Shown here: in pieces, positions 1 to 7,760 of the stretch
Position numbering within the stretch: the stretch's first letter is position 1
How the letters are laid out: every line of letters starts with the position of its first letter
Source: Sediminicola arcticus
GTDB lineage: Bacteria > Bacteroidota > Bacteroidia > Flavobacteriales > Flavobacteriaceae
Direction of reading: 5' to 3'
NCBI RefSeq assembly: GCF_040566695.1
Contig: NZ_JBEXAE010000002.1
Location: 248,001 to 312,000, forward strand
Length of the DNA stretch: 64,000 nucleotides
Notes under the pieces: generated by a model
Databases searched by the model: none
What the model saw: only the letters and a program-made list of their open reading frames with translations
Told to the model about the DNA's origin: nothing
Position numbers and translations under genes: made by a program

Positions 1-296
1 TAAAGATTTTTTATGTCCGAAGAGCAAAAGGGTCTGCCTTCGTCCACAAGTCGAGCATGAATCTTGTTTATTTTGTTTCTGATAATATCTAAATACGAAT
101 TCAATTCGTTTGCTTCGAGGTTCGTTCCGCGCATTTTTCCTGTTCTGGCATTCCATTTCTCGGGCTCAACTTTACGGGAAATACTCAGTCCGCTACGTTG
201 CCCATTAACTGTCAAACGCACTTATATAGGTACTTTTACATCTTTTTCAAAATGTTTCCCTTTGAGGTAAAATAACTGTGAGAAAGAATGGCTCAT
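1..296 (-). pseudogene. Tyrosine recombinase/integrase N-terminus, broken and cut by the window edge
   Basis: Reading the minus strand from an ATG at 296 gives the arm-DNA-binding start of a Bacteroidota tyrosine recombinase: a SHSFSQLFYLKGKHF-type opening, then VRLTVNGQRSGLSISRKV, EPEKWNARTGKMRG, and a helix ending KINKIHARLVDEGRP. The family motif PIYVRLTVNG is interrupted: codon 25 is TAA (222-224) where TAT would be expected. There is no frameshift, since both sides stay in one frame. The core and catalytic domains lie beyond position 1. The gene starts about 240 bases past the 3' end of ssrA, in the same orientation, which is where an element integrated at tmRNA normally carries its integrase. 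Translation could restart at GTG 221, but would lose the first strand of the domain. I call it a pseudogene; the left flank is needed to judge the rest. Confidence 0.75.
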
Positions 297-385
297 TTTC
301 GTATCTTTTTTAACAGAAATAAAGGTACAAAAAATGAAAATACAAATTTCATAATTAACATAATATCAGTTGATTACAAATAAAT

Positions 386-420
386 CGGTGAGTGTTTTTA
401 AATAAAAAAAGTACTCACCG
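386..420. repeat. Inverted repeat between integrase remnant and tmRNA
   Basis: CGGTGAGT (386-393) is repeated as ACTCACCG (413-420) around an AT-rich 19-base loop. No T-run follows on either strand, so it is not a typical terminator. Its position between the integrase remnant and the tmRNA terminator would fit an element-border or regulatory site, but nothing else supports that. Confidence 0.4.
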
Positions 421-474
421 AATAGGTCACATAAAATAAGGTTTTAAAACGATTCATTTGATACCGTAAAAAAC

Positions 475-510
475 AAAAACCCCTGATAATCATATGATTA
501 AGGGGTTTTT
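475..510 (-). terminator. tmRNA terminator
   Basis: The stem AAAAACCCC / GGGGTTTTT encloses a second palindrome, TAATCATATGATTA. It lies 24 bases beyond the tmRNA 3' end and has T-runs on both strands. It should end the ssrA transcript. Confidence 0.85.
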
Positions 511-533
511 GAATAGTTTTGTTACTATTCTAG

Positions 534-929
534 TGGAGCCGGAGGGATTCGAACCCTCGTCCAAACAAGCAATTACAATGCCTTCTACATGCGTAGTTTT
601 TGATTGATTTTCGATGTGCACCTGACCAAAAACAGCCTAATACACACTTATCTTCTTAAGTTTTGGTGATAGTGTCAAAGCTTCACTACCCTTATGTTGA
701 CTTTGATGGTGCTTCTGAAAGGGACGCCGTCAACAAGGGCTTCCCAGAAACATCTCGCTTCCCTACCTTGTAGGGACGAGGCTAAATCCTACTGTGATTC
801 GGATTAAGCGGCAAGAGCGTAATTATTTTCGCCAATTAAAAAGTGTGGAAAATGAGATTTACGAGCTGTAGCCCAGCGCTCGGCATGCTTACATTCCAAT
901 TGGTCTCGCTGTCAAAACCAGTCGGCCCC
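534..929 (-). ncRNA. ssrA: tmRNA (transfer-messenger RNA)
   Basis: tmRNA rescues stalled ribosomes, acting first as an alanyl-tRNA and then as a short message that tags the product for proteolysis. The 5' end (929) begins GGGGCCGACTGGTTTTGACA and pairs with GGCTCC near the 3' end to form a 7-bp acceptor stem with one G-U pair. The T-arm GGATTCGAACCC lies near 545-560. The tag reading frame is at 833-804: GENNYALAA then TAA, the usual Flavobacteria tag. The CCA end is not encoded (the genome has CTA at 533-531) and must be added. The 396-base length is normal for a one-piece tmRNA. ssrA 3' ends are common integration sites, and an integrase remnant lies just downstream. Confidence 0.97.
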
Positions 930-937
930 ATAATAGT

Positions 938-952
938 TGGAACAGTGTTCCA
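938..952. promoter_or_regulatory. Palindrome just upstream of tmRNA
   Basis: TGGAAC-AGT-GTTCCA is a perfect 6-3-6 inverted repeat that ends nine bases before the mature tmRNA 5' end. It may be part of the 5' leader removed by RNase P, or a protein-binding site. No T-run follows, so it is not a terminator. Confidence 0.35.
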
Positions 953-1016
953 GTATTATATGTATCAATGAACTCTTTTTTGGCGTTCCTTTTTTTAAAA
1001 ACCTTGCAGGTCTCTT

Positions 1017-1110
1017 AAAAAAAGGGTGGGCTATTCGCTGTATTTTTTTCATATTTCCCCAACATAGTGGAGAGAAAATAAAAAAAGATACCGCTTCTAT
1101 CTCTAACGCG
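1017..1110 (-). ncRNA. ssrS: Candidate 6S-Flavo RNA (RNA polymerase-binding RNA)
   Basis: A strong TACCTTTG -7 box (1116-1123, minus strand) sits upstream of a stretch with no credible ORF. The stretch contains GATAGAAGCGGTATC, then an AU-rich hairpin (TTTTTTATTTTC facing GAAATATGAAAAAA), then ATACAGCGAATAGCCCACCC and a seven-base T-run ending at 1017. I recall the paired AGCGGYATC / TAGCGRAWAGCCC blocks flanking an AT-rich hairpin as the layout of Flavobacteria 6S RNA, which mimics an open promoter and holds sigma-bound RNA polymerase. The name comes from memory of that pattern and was not tested with a covariance model. It is transcribed toward ssrA, about 90 bases upstream. The alternative is another structured flavobacterial sRNA. 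Confidence 0.55.
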
Positions 1111-1115
1111 GTTGG

Positions 1116-1123
1116 CAAAGGTA
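1116..1123 (-). promoter_or_regulatory. -7 box for the candidate 6S RNA
   Basis: TACCTTTG on the minus strand matches the Bacteroidota -7 consensus TAnnTTTG exactly and is followed by CC, as often seen before stable RNA genes. A TTTG at 1142-1139 lies 15 bases upstream, closer than the usual spacing. Transcription should start near 1110. Confidence 0.6.
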
Positions 1124-1147
1124 CTTCAAAAAGTATTCCAAAAAAAG

Positions 1148-1180
1148 TTTTGCTTGTCAACATGTCATATGTTACATTTA
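1148..1180 (+). promoter_or_regulatory. Possible promoter for the LKR-like oxidoreductase
   Basis: TTTTG (1148-1152) and TACATTTA (1173-1180) are spaced by 20 bases. The last base departs from TAnnTTTG. It overlaps the upstream region of the divergent 6S candidate. Confidence 0.35.
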
Positions 1181-1220
1181 CAACTTAATGGCTTCCTAAA
1201 GTTATAAATTGTCTTTCTCT

Positions 1221-2426
1221 ATGAAATTTGGAATTATCAGGGAACGTAAGAATCCTCCAGATAGGAGAGTGGTACTTTCACCCGAGGCTTGTATAAAGTT
1301 AAGAAGTATGTATCCCAATGCCACTATTATAGTTGAGCCATCGCCCATCAGGGTCTTCAGGGATGAGGAATATACCAATAAGGGTTTCGAGGTGGCTTCA
1401 AAAATGGAGGAGTGTGATGTGCTTCTAGGTGTTAAGGAAGTTCCCATGGAAGATTTACTTCCCAATAAAAAATATTTCTTTTTTTCCCATACCATTAAAA
1501 AACAACCCTACAATAGGGACCTTATTCAGGAGATTTTAGTTAAGAGCATAGAGCTATATGATCATGAGGTCATTAGTAATCCTAAAGGCCAACGTTTGGT
1601 AGCTTTTGGGCGTTATGCCGGAATCGTGGGAGCCTATAACGGTATTAGGACATACGGACTTAAATTTAATTTGTTTCAATTACCAAAAGCAGAAATTTTG
1701 GAGGACCAAAAGGCCCTGATCGCGGAATTGCAAAATATAAAACTTCCCAATATTAAAATACTGCTCACAGGAAGGGGTAGGGTAGGTAACGGGGCCAAAG
1801 AAATGTTGGAGGCCATGGGACTAAAAAAGGTAAACGTGGAGGAGTATATACACGATGACTTTCAGGAGCCCGTCTACTGCCAGATCGATGCCTCTGAATA
1901 CAACAAACGCAAGGACGGTGTACGCGGCAACAAAGCCGAATTTTTTGCCCATCCAGAAGAGTATAAGAGTAATTTTATTAGGTTTACCAAGGTAACTGAC
2001 TTTTATATAGCCGGACATTTCTATGGAGATGGGGCCCCTTATTTGTACAGCCGTGAAGATGCCAAGCATCCTGAATTCAAAATTAAAGTAGTTGCAGATG
2101 TGAGTTGTGATATTGATGGTCCGGTAGCAACAACTATAAGACCTTCAACAATAGCAGATCCCATTTACGGATATGATCCACAATCGGAAAAAGAGGTAGA
2201 TTTTAAAAATGACAAGGCTATAGCCGTTATGGCAGTGGATAACCTTCCTTGCGAATTGCCAAGAGATGCCAGTGTTGGTTTTGGAGAGGCTTTCCTAAAG
2301 CATGTAATCCCTGCTTTTTTCAATGATGATGAAGACGGTGTCCTATTACGTGCCAGAATGACCCAGAATGGAAAACTTGCCGAACGTTATGCCTACCTGC
2401 AGGATTTTGTGGATGGCAAGGAATAA
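1221..2426 (+). CDS. NAD(P)-dependent oxidoreductase, lysine-ketoglutarate reductase/saccharopine dehydrogenase-like
   Basis: The protein (401 aa) starts MKFGIIRERKNPPDRRVVLS, the opening seen in the AlaDH/PNT-type N-terminal domain of lysine-ketoglutarate reductase and saccharopine dehydrogenase-like proteins. Near residue 130 RLVAFGRYAGIVGA also matches that family. A Rossmann-type nucleotide loop, LLTGRGRVGNGAKEML, lies near residues 180-195. Annotation pipelines often call such genes alanine or saccharopine dehydrogenase; the real substrate is not shown here. I chose ATG 1221; a TTG four codons upstream would add MSFS, which the family does not need. It stands alone, converges on kdsA and shares a terminator with it. 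Confidence 0.8.
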   Translation: MKFGIIRERKNPPDRRVVLSPEACIKLRSMYPNATIIVEPSPIRVFRDEEYTNKGFEVASKMEECDVLLGVKEVPMEDLLPNKKYFFFSHTIKKQPYNRDLIQEILVKSIELYDHEVISNPKGQRLVAFGRYAGIVGAYNGIRTYGLKFNLFQLPKAEILEDQKALIAELQNIKLPNIKILLTGRGRVGNGAKEMLEAMGLKKVNVEEYIHDDFQEPVYCQIDASEYNKRKDGVRGNKAEFFAHPEEYKSNFIRFTKVTDFYIAGHFYGDGAPYLYSREDAKHPEFKIKVVADVSCDIDGPVATTIRPSTIADPIYGYDPQSEKEVDFKNDKAIAVMAVDNLPCELPRDASVGFGEAFLKHVIPAFFNDDEDGVLLRARMTQNGKLAERYAYLQDFVDGKE

Positions 2427-2450
2427 TATGCAAACACTTTCTTTTAATAT

Positions 2451-2483
2451 AAAAAGGCCAATGCATTCGCGCTGGCCTTTTTT
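2451..2483. terminator. Shared terminator, LKR-like gene / kdsA
   Basis: AAAAAGGCCA pairs with TGGCCTTTTTT around a short loop. T-runs on both strands suit termination of both converging genes. Confidence 0.85.
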
Positions 2484-2508
2484 CTTGTGTATTGGTTAAT
2501 GGGTATTC

Positions 2509-3330
2509 CTATTTTAAACTATTTACTGTTTTACGTATCGCTACCAAATTCGTCAATAATTTTTCCAAATAATCCAAATGTAGCATATTAGCCCCATCAC
2601 TCTTCGCATTGGCGGGATCAAAATGTGTCTCCATGAAAATACCATCAGCTCCAGTCACAATACCTGCACGAGCAATAGTTTCAATCATATCTGGTCTCCC
2701 ACCAGTAACTCCTGAAGACTGGTTGGGTTGCTGTAAAGAGTGGGTAACATCCAAAACTACTGGAGCGTATTGCTTCATTGTTGGGATTCCTCTAAAATCA
2801 ACTATCATATCTTGGTATCCGAACATGGTGCCACGGTCTGTGACCATTACCTGTCCGTTCCCTGATTCCTCCACCTTCATTACCGCATGCTTCATGCTTT
2901 CTGGACTCATAAACTGTCCTTTTTTAAGGTTAACAACCTTACCTGTCTCAGCAGCGGCAACTACCAAATCGGTTTGCCTTACCAAAAAAGCAGGTATTTG
3001 TAGTACGTCCACATATTCTGCAGCCATGGCCGCATCAGATATTTCATGGATATCCGTTACGGTAGGCACATGGAATGTCTCGGATACCTTGCGTAATATT
3101 TTTAAAGCCTTTTCATCACCTATACCTGTAAAAGAATCTACCCTACTTCTGTTGGCCTTCTTAAAACTACCTTTAAATATATAAGGTATTTGTAGCTTAT
3201 CGGTAATGGAGACTACCTTTTCCGCTATGCGCATTGCCATTTCCTCTCCTTCAATGGCACAGGGGCCACATAGCAGAAAAAAATTATTGCTATTGGTGTG
3301 TTTTATTTGAGGGATCAACTCTAGTTTCAT
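2509..3330 (-). CDS. kdsA: 3-deoxy-8-phosphooctulonate synthase (KDO-8-P synthase)
   Basis: Condenses phosphoenolpyruvate with arabinose-5-phosphate to KDO-8-phosphate, the first committed step toward the Kdo of lipopolysaccharide; cytoplasmic. The 273-aa length is normal. Visible motifs are CGPCAIEGE (21-29), FKGSFKKANRS, LKKGQFMSPE, VMVTDRGTMFGY, DVTHSLQQPN and IFMETHFDP. Cys24 within GPCAIE, with the downstream His, Glu and Asp, matches the metal-dependent class typified by Aquifex rather than the E. coli class, which has Asn there. It is monocistronic: no other Kdo gene is adjacent. A TATCTTTG box lies 18 bases before the ATG, giving a leader of about a dozen bases. Confidence 0.97.
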   Translation of the reverse strand: MKLELIPQIKHTNSNNFFLLCGPCAIEGEEMAMRIAEKVVSITDKLQIPYIFKGSFKKANRSRVDSFTGIGDEKALKILRKVSETFHVPTVTDIHEISDAAMAAEYVDVLQIPAFLVRQTDLVVAAAETGKVVNLKKGQFMSPESMKHAVMKVEESGNGQVMVTDRGTMFGYQDMIVDFRGIPTMKQYAPVVLDVTHSLQQPNQSSGVTGGRPDMIETIARAGIVTGADGIFMETHFDPANAKSDGANMLHLDYLEKLLTNLVAIRKTVNSLK

Positions 3331-3348
3331 GCTTAGAAATTTAGTTCA

Positions 3349-3356
3349 CAAAGATA
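3349..3356 (-). promoter_or_regulatory. -7 box for kdsA
   Basis: TATCTTTG on the minus strand, exact match to TAnnTTTG, 18 bases before the start codon. No clear TTG at the -33 position. Confidence 0.5.
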
Positions 3357-3510
3357 GGAGTTTTGCGAATAGAATATAGACTCCCTAAAATTAATTGGAG
3401 CGTCGTGGAAGTGTTATAGTTTTAATAAAACTGATGGTTACATGATCTAAGTATTTTTTGGGTATCTTAAATTTCCGTAAATTATAGGATTAACCGTTAA
3501 CTAAAATATC

Positions 3511-3996
3511 ATGGAATTACAAGATATGTTAATTGTAGAATTGGAGCATGAAGTGGCGCTGACGGAAAAATTCTTAAAGCGTATCCCAAAAGATAAATTG
3601 GAATGGCGGCCCCATCAAAAATCCATGTCCCTAAAACAATTGGGGAGCCATCTGGCAGAAATACCTAGTTGGGTTACAGGGACCATGGTACAGGACGAAA
3701 TGATCATGGATGATTACAAGCCTCCCATTACCGAAAGTGTAGACGAAATGGTAAAGGTCTTGAAATCCTCAGCGGAGGAGGCCAAAAAGGCCTTGAAAGT
3801 CCCCAATAGTAAATTTGATAAGCATTGGAAAATGATTCAAGGCGGTAAAACGGTTATGGAAATGCCAAAACATCAAGTTTTGAGAGGCATGGTTCTTATT
3901 CAATTGCCACACCATAGGGCACAATTGGGAGTGTTTCTACTGTTATTGGATCAGTCGCTACCCGCGACTTATGGTCCATCGGCAGATGAGCAGTAG
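3511..3996 (+). CDS. DinB family protein
   Basis: A 161-aa four-helix-bundle protein of the DinB/YfiT superfamily, which often binds a divalent metal through three histidines and includes thiol transferases. Candidate ligands are His47 (LGSHLAEI) and the pair His134-His135 (LPHHRAQLGVF), the usual positions in helices 2 and 4. WRPHQKSMSL near 32-41 and the C-terminal PATYGPSADE are typical of Bacteroidota members. No signal peptide, so cytoplasmic. It stands alone between kdsA (divergent) and typA. The actual reaction is unknown and the neighbours give no hint. Confidence 0.85.
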   Translation: MELQDMLIVELEHEVALTEKFLKRIPKDKLEWRPHQKSMSLKQLGSHLAEIPSWVTGTMVQDEMIMDDYKPPITESVDEMVKVLKSSAEEAKKALKVPNSKFDKHWKMIQGGKTVMEMPKHQVLRGMVLIQLPHHRAQLGVFLLLLDQSLPATYGPSADEQ

Positions 3997-4153
3997 TTTG
4001 CCAATCCAAATACAGGAGCAATTAAGGACGAGGTTCTTACGGGGTGTGTTGACCTCTACAGAAGGGTTTAAAACTTAATGAAGGACAAAAAATAAATAGC
4101 ATAGGTCCTTTGCGAAACTCCTTCAAAATCAATATATTAAGAAAAACCAACCT

Positions 4154-4187
4154 TTTGTTAAAAGGTTTAAAAAAAGGAGTATCTTTG
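4154..4187 (+). promoter_or_regulatory. Promoter for typA
   Basis: TTTG (4154-4157) and TATCTTTG (4180-4187), 22 bases apart, followed by GCGCGCGC. The start site should be near 4194, about 35 bases before the ATG. Confidence 0.6.
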
Positions 4188-4228
4188 CGCGCGCATTCAA
4201 GAAGGTCGAATGCTTTTAAATTATAGTT

Positions 4229-6028
4229 ATGTCAGCAACAAAAAACATTGCAATCATTGCCCACGTAGACCACGGTAAAACTACGTTAGTGGATAAAATC
4301 ATGTACCACTGTCAATTGTTCAGAGAAAACCAGAACACTGGCGATTTAATTTTGGACAACAACGATTTGGAACGTGAAAGAGGTATCACTATTACTTCTA
4401 AGAATGTTTCTGTGGTATATAAGGGAACCAAAATTAATATTATCGATACTCCTGGTCACGCCGATTTCGGTGGTGAAGTAGAGCGTGTTTTGAACATGGC
4501 CGACGGGGTATTGTTATTGGTAGATGCCTTTGAGGGTCCAATGCCACAAACACGTTTTGTTTTGCAAAAAGCTATCGATCTTGGATTGAAGCCTTGTGTT
4601 GTAATAAATAAAGTTGATAAGGAAAACTGTACTCCGGAAGAAGTACACGAAAAAGTATTTGATTTAATGTTTGAATTAGGTGCCGAAGAATGGCAGCTAG
4701 ATTTTCCAACCGTTTACGGTTCTGCAAAGAACAATTGGATGAGTGATGATTGGAAAAATCAAACAGACAATATAGAGCCATTATTGGATATGGTAATAGA
4801 GCATATTCCAACTTTCGAAGCTAAAGAAGGAAACACTCAAATGTTGATTACTTCATTGGATTTCTCTTCTTTTACGGGTCGAATTGCAATTGGTAGACTG
4901 TTAAGAGGTGATTTAAAAGAAGGACAACAAGTTTCTTTGGTGAAACGCGATGGTAAAATTGTAAAAACAAAAATTAAGGAACTTTATACTTTTGAAGGTC
5001 TTGGTAGACTAAAAGTACAAGAAGTTAAAACAGGTGATATTTGCGCTATTGTTGGTTTAGAAGGTTTTGAAATTGGTGATACTGTTGCTGATATCGAAAG
5101 CCCAGAAGGTTTAAAAACAATTGCTATTGATGAACCTACCATGAGCATGTTATTCACTATCAACGATAGTCCGTTTTTTGGTAAAGATGGCAAATTCGTT
5201 ACCTCTCGTCACATTAAAGATCGTTTAGAGCGCGAGCTTGAGAAGAACTTAGCGCTACGTGTAAATTCTACTGATAGTGCTGATAAGTTCTTGGTTTTTG
5301 GTAGAGGTGTATTGCACTTGTCTGTTTTAATCGAAACTATGCGTCGTGAGGGTTACGAAATGCAAATTGGGCAGCCACAGGTAATTATAAAAGAAATTGA
5401 TGGTCAAAAGTGTGAGCCTATTGAGCAGTTAACCATAGATTTGCCGGAAGAAGTTTCTGGTAGAGCTGTAGAAATGGTTTCTATTCGTAAAGGTGAAATG
5501 ACAAGCATGGAAGCTAAAGGAAACCGTATGGTTTGCCAATTTTTAATTCCATCAAGAGGTATTATAGGTTTAAGAAACCAATTATTAACCGCTACTGCTG
5601 GTGAAGCTATCATGTCTCATAGGTTCTTGGAATACCAACCAATGAAAGGTCATATTCCACAACGTCAAAATGGATCTTTAGTGTCAATGGAATTAGGTAA
5701 ATCAATTCCTTACTCTATTGATAAGTTACAAGATAGAGGTAAGTTTTTTGTTGATCCGGGAGAAGATATCTATGAAGGTCAGGTGATTGGAGAGAACTCT
5801 AGAGGAGATGATATGACAATTAATATTACCAAAACTAAAAAGTTGTCTAACGTTCGTTCTTCTGGAGCGGATGACAAGGCTAAAATTGTTCCTGCAATTA
5901 AATTTTCATTAGAGGAAGCTTTGGAATACATTCAGAAAGATGAATATGTAGAGGTTACTCCAAAACATATCCGTTTAAGGAAAATATATTTAACGGAAAA
6001 CGATCGTAAGCGTAATAAAATTACTTAA
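4229..6028 (+). CDS. typA: Ribosome-associated GTPase TypA/BipA
   Basis: A translational GTPase related to EF-G that binds the 70S ribosome and helps large-subunit assembly and stress adaptation. The 599-aa protein has all G motifs: AHVDHGKT (11-18), RGITI, DTPGHADFGGEV, NKVDKENC. The EF-Tu domain 2 and EF-G domain III/V equivalents and the BipA-specific C-terminal region follow (SRGIIGLRNQLLTATAGE, LEYQPMKGHIP). Full length with no insertions. It is a single-gene unit with its own promoter and a strong terminator. Its codon choice looks more biased than its neighbours (many GGT, GAA, TCT), as expected for a well-expressed gene. Confidence 0.98.
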   Translation: MSATKNIAIIAHVDHGKTTLVDKIMYHCQLFRENQNTGDLILDNNDLERERGITITSKNVSVVYKGTKINIIDTPGHADFGGEVERVLNMADGVLLLVDAFEGPMPQTRFVLQKAIDLGLKPCVVINKVDKENCTPEEVHEKVFDLMFELGAEEWQLDFPTVYGSAKNNWMSDDWKNQTDNIEPLLDMVIEHIPTFEAKEGNTQMLITSLDFSSFTGRIAIGRLLRGDLKEGQQVSLVKRDGKIVKTKIKELYTFEGLGRLKVQEVKTGDICAIVGLEGFEIGDTVADIESPEGLKTIAIDEPTMSMLFTINDSPFFGKDGKFVTSRHIKDRLERELEKNLALRVNSTDSADKFLVFGRGVLHLSVLIETMRREGYEMQIGQPQVIIKEIDGQKCEPIEQLTIDLPEEVSGRAVEMVSIRKGEMTSMEAKGNRMVCQFLIPSRGIIGLRNQLLTATAGEAIMSHRFLEYQPMKGHIPQRQNGSLVSMELGKSIPYSIDKLQDRGKFFVDPGEDIYEGQVIGENSRGDDMTINITKTKKLSNVRSSGADDKAKIVPAIKFSLEEALEYIQKDEYVEVTPKHIRLRKIYLTENDRKRNKIT

Positions 6029-6048
6029 TATCAATTTTAATGTAATAC

Positions 6049-6081
6049 AAAAAGCCCCGGACGATTGGTTCGGGGCTTTTT
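6049..6081. terminator. Shared terminator, typA / ppgK
   Basis: AAAAAGCCCCG pairs with CGGGGCTTTTT around a short loop. It serves both converging genes. Confidence 0.9.
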
Positions 6082-6097
6082 GATTTTAAAATATCTA

Positions 6098-6835
6098 TTA
6101 AATCTTCCCGCAAGCAGAAGCAGCGCCAATAATCCCTGCAGTATTCTCTAATCTTGCAGGGATAACTCTGGTGTCCACATCTATTTGGTTCTTAAATTCA
6201 TCCCAATCCTTGGATGCGCCGCCACCTAGGATAATCAATTCCGGAGCTACGATCAAATCCACCAAATTCAGAAATTTATTGAAACGCTTACCCCATTTTT
6301 TATAACTCATCTCTTTATTTTCTTTCACGGAACCTGCTGCCCATGATTCAATCTTGTCATATTTTTTATAGGGAATCTGTCCCAATTCAAAATTGGGGAT
6401 CAACCTACCGTCCAAAAATGCACCACTACCTAAGCCGGTACCAATGGTGATCATGATAACGAATCCCTTTTCGCCCTTTCCAACGCCATAATTCATACAG
6501 GCACAGCCTGCCGCATCGGCATCATTGATAACATGAAATGGTTGTCCTGTGGCCTCTGTAAAAAGATTGTCTACTTTAACACCTACCCATGATTTGTGAA
6601 GATTGCCTTGGGATTTACAGATGCCATGTCTAATAATTGAAGGAAAACCACATCCTACGGGACCGGTATAATTAAAGTGGGTAACAATTTGTGCAACTAC
6701 CATTGCTATATCGGCAGGTTTTTTAGATTCTGGTGTCGGTATTCTATAGCGCTCTGTAAGCATTTCCCCTGTTTCAACATTTACCAATGCTCCTTTTATT
6801 CCAGAGCCACCTATATCTATGCCGAGTATTTCCAT
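6098..6835 (-). CDS. ppgK: Polyphosphate glucokinase (ROK family)
   Basis: Phosphorylates glucose with polyphosphate (and often ATP), feeding glycolysis. The 245-aa protein carries the actin-fold ATPase signatures: phosphate-1 loop DIGGSGIKGALV (6-17), NDADAAG, and the phosphate-2 loop TIGTGLGSGAF. FELGQIPYKKYD and SWAAGSVKENKEMSYKKW are typical of the PpgK branch. It lacks the zinc-binding CxCGxxGC motif of ROK repressors and has no HTH domain, so it is an enzyme. It is the last of three minus-strand genes after ftsE and the Nudix gene, 64 bases downstream of the latter. A plain ROK glucokinase cannot be fully excluded. Confidence 0.9.
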   Translation of the reverse strand: MEILGIDIGGSGIKGALVNVETGEMLTERYRIPTPESKKPADIAMVVAQIVTHFNYTGPVGCGFPSIIRHGICKSQGNLHKSWVGVKVDNLFTEATGQPFHVINDADAAGCACMNYGVGKGEKGFVIMITIGTGLGSGAFLDGRLIPNFELGQIPYKKYDKIESWAAGSVKENKEMSYKKWGKRFNKFLNLVDLIVAPELIILGGGASKDWDEFKNQIDVDTRVIPARLENTAGIIGAASACGKI

Positions 6836-6899
6836 GTAGTACGTTTAGTTTGTTTGCCCGGCAAAGAAACAAAAAAGTTTTGGCAATTTGGTAATCATA

Positions 6900-7718
6900 C
6901 TATTCTACCAAATCACCCTTCAGATGTAGAAAATCAAAAATCAATTGGTCCACAGCAGAGATTAATTCGCGGTCCTTGTAAGTTAGCCATACCATTTCCT
7001 CAATTTCTGAATGGGGTAGCAATTGGCCTTGGTATTGTGCGGCATAACAAGTCATGCGCACTAGTATGCCCAGCTTGTGTTTATCTGCCTGGGCTTCAAA
7101 AACACCTATATATTCCATTGAAGGAACAATTATGGCAACACTGAGTTCCTCTTTTATTTCTCTGACTAAGGTAACGGTGTCTGTTTCCCCTGGTTCTCTT
7201 TTTCCTCCTGGAATATAATATTTGGTCTTCCCCTTGCTTCGGGTGCTCAAAATTTTTCCGTCCACCAAATGAATCCACGCCAGTTTGTCTATTATTTTAT
7301 CGGTCGGTTCTATGTAGTAATCAATAGAGTTTAAAGAATGGTTGGGATCAATGGTATCCAACAACCTATCTATACTACGCCCAAAAAAGGTTAAAGTGCC
7401 CAAATTTTTGTTCCGACCTATGGCACTGGAAATAGTCTCGTCTCTATTTCCAAAATAGTACCCGTCTTTTTTGATCCAAAGGGCATTTAATAGGTACTGC
7501 ATGCTCACATTGCCCAATTGGTCAATGGATATCGCCATTTTGAGGGCGTACTCCCCAATACTAGTTACTCCCCCTTTAAAAAGTTTGTAGATAAGTCCAT
7601 AAACAAAGCCAAAAGGTACAGTAAGAACGAATAGGAGTATAGAAATAAGAAAGAGAAGCACACCAATAATGGGATTCACCTTTTTATAGGCTCTATGGAC
7701 TTGTTTTTTTATGATCAT
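6900..7718 (-). CDS. Membrane-anchored Nudix hydrolase (unusual N-terminal fusion)
   Basis: The 272-aa protein has two parts. Residues 1-50 are a basic start and a hydrophobic hairpin (about 16-45). Residues 50-140 contain IDQLGNVSMQYLLN, GYYFGNRDETISSAIG and NHSLNSI, which I recognise from small stand-alone membrane proteins of Bacteroidota. Residues 145-272 are a Nudix domain whose box runs GGKREPGETD (171-180) then REIKEELSV (186-194). It fits GX5EX7REUXEEXGU except Ser for the last Gly. Nudix enzymes cleave nucleoside diphosphate derivatives; the substrate is not predictable here. The catalytic domain should face the cytoplasm. It lies 42 bases after ftsE, probably in one operon. Confidence 0.8.
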   Translation of the reverse strand: MIIKKQVHRAYKKVNPIIGVLLFLISILLFVLTVPFGFVYGLIYKLFKGGVTSIGEYALKMAISIDQLGNVSMQYLLNALWIKKDGYYFGNRDETISSAIGRNKNLGTLTFFGRSIDRLLDTIDPNHSLNSIDYYIEPTDKIIDKLAWIHLVDGKILSTRSKGKTKYYIPGGKREPGETDTVTLVREIKEELSVAIIVPSMEYIGVFEAQADKHKLGILVRMTCYAAQYQGQLLPHSEIEEMVWLTYKDRELISAVDQLIFDFLHLKGDLVE

Positions 7719-7760
7719 AGGCGCTTAACCAAGGAAGTGAATTATTGTAAAATAATTTGG

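Noticed and set aside
64..270. Plus-strand open frame of 68 codons
   Set aside because: It is the shadow of the minus-strand integrase remnant, which matches a known domain.
386..420. Inverted repeat as a transcription terminator
   Set aside because: No T-run follows on either strand; kept only as a repeat.
912..1188. Overlapping open frames on both strands
   Set aside because: They cover the tmRNA leader and 6S candidate; composition is not protein-like and the RNA features explain the stretch.
1209..1220. TTG start for the LKR-like oxidoreductase
   Set aside because: ATG 1221 gives the family's usual opening, and the four extra residues add nothing.
4229..6028. typA as recently transferred DNA because of different codon use
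   Set aside because: The bias fits a well-expressed core gene, and the protein is a normal TypA.
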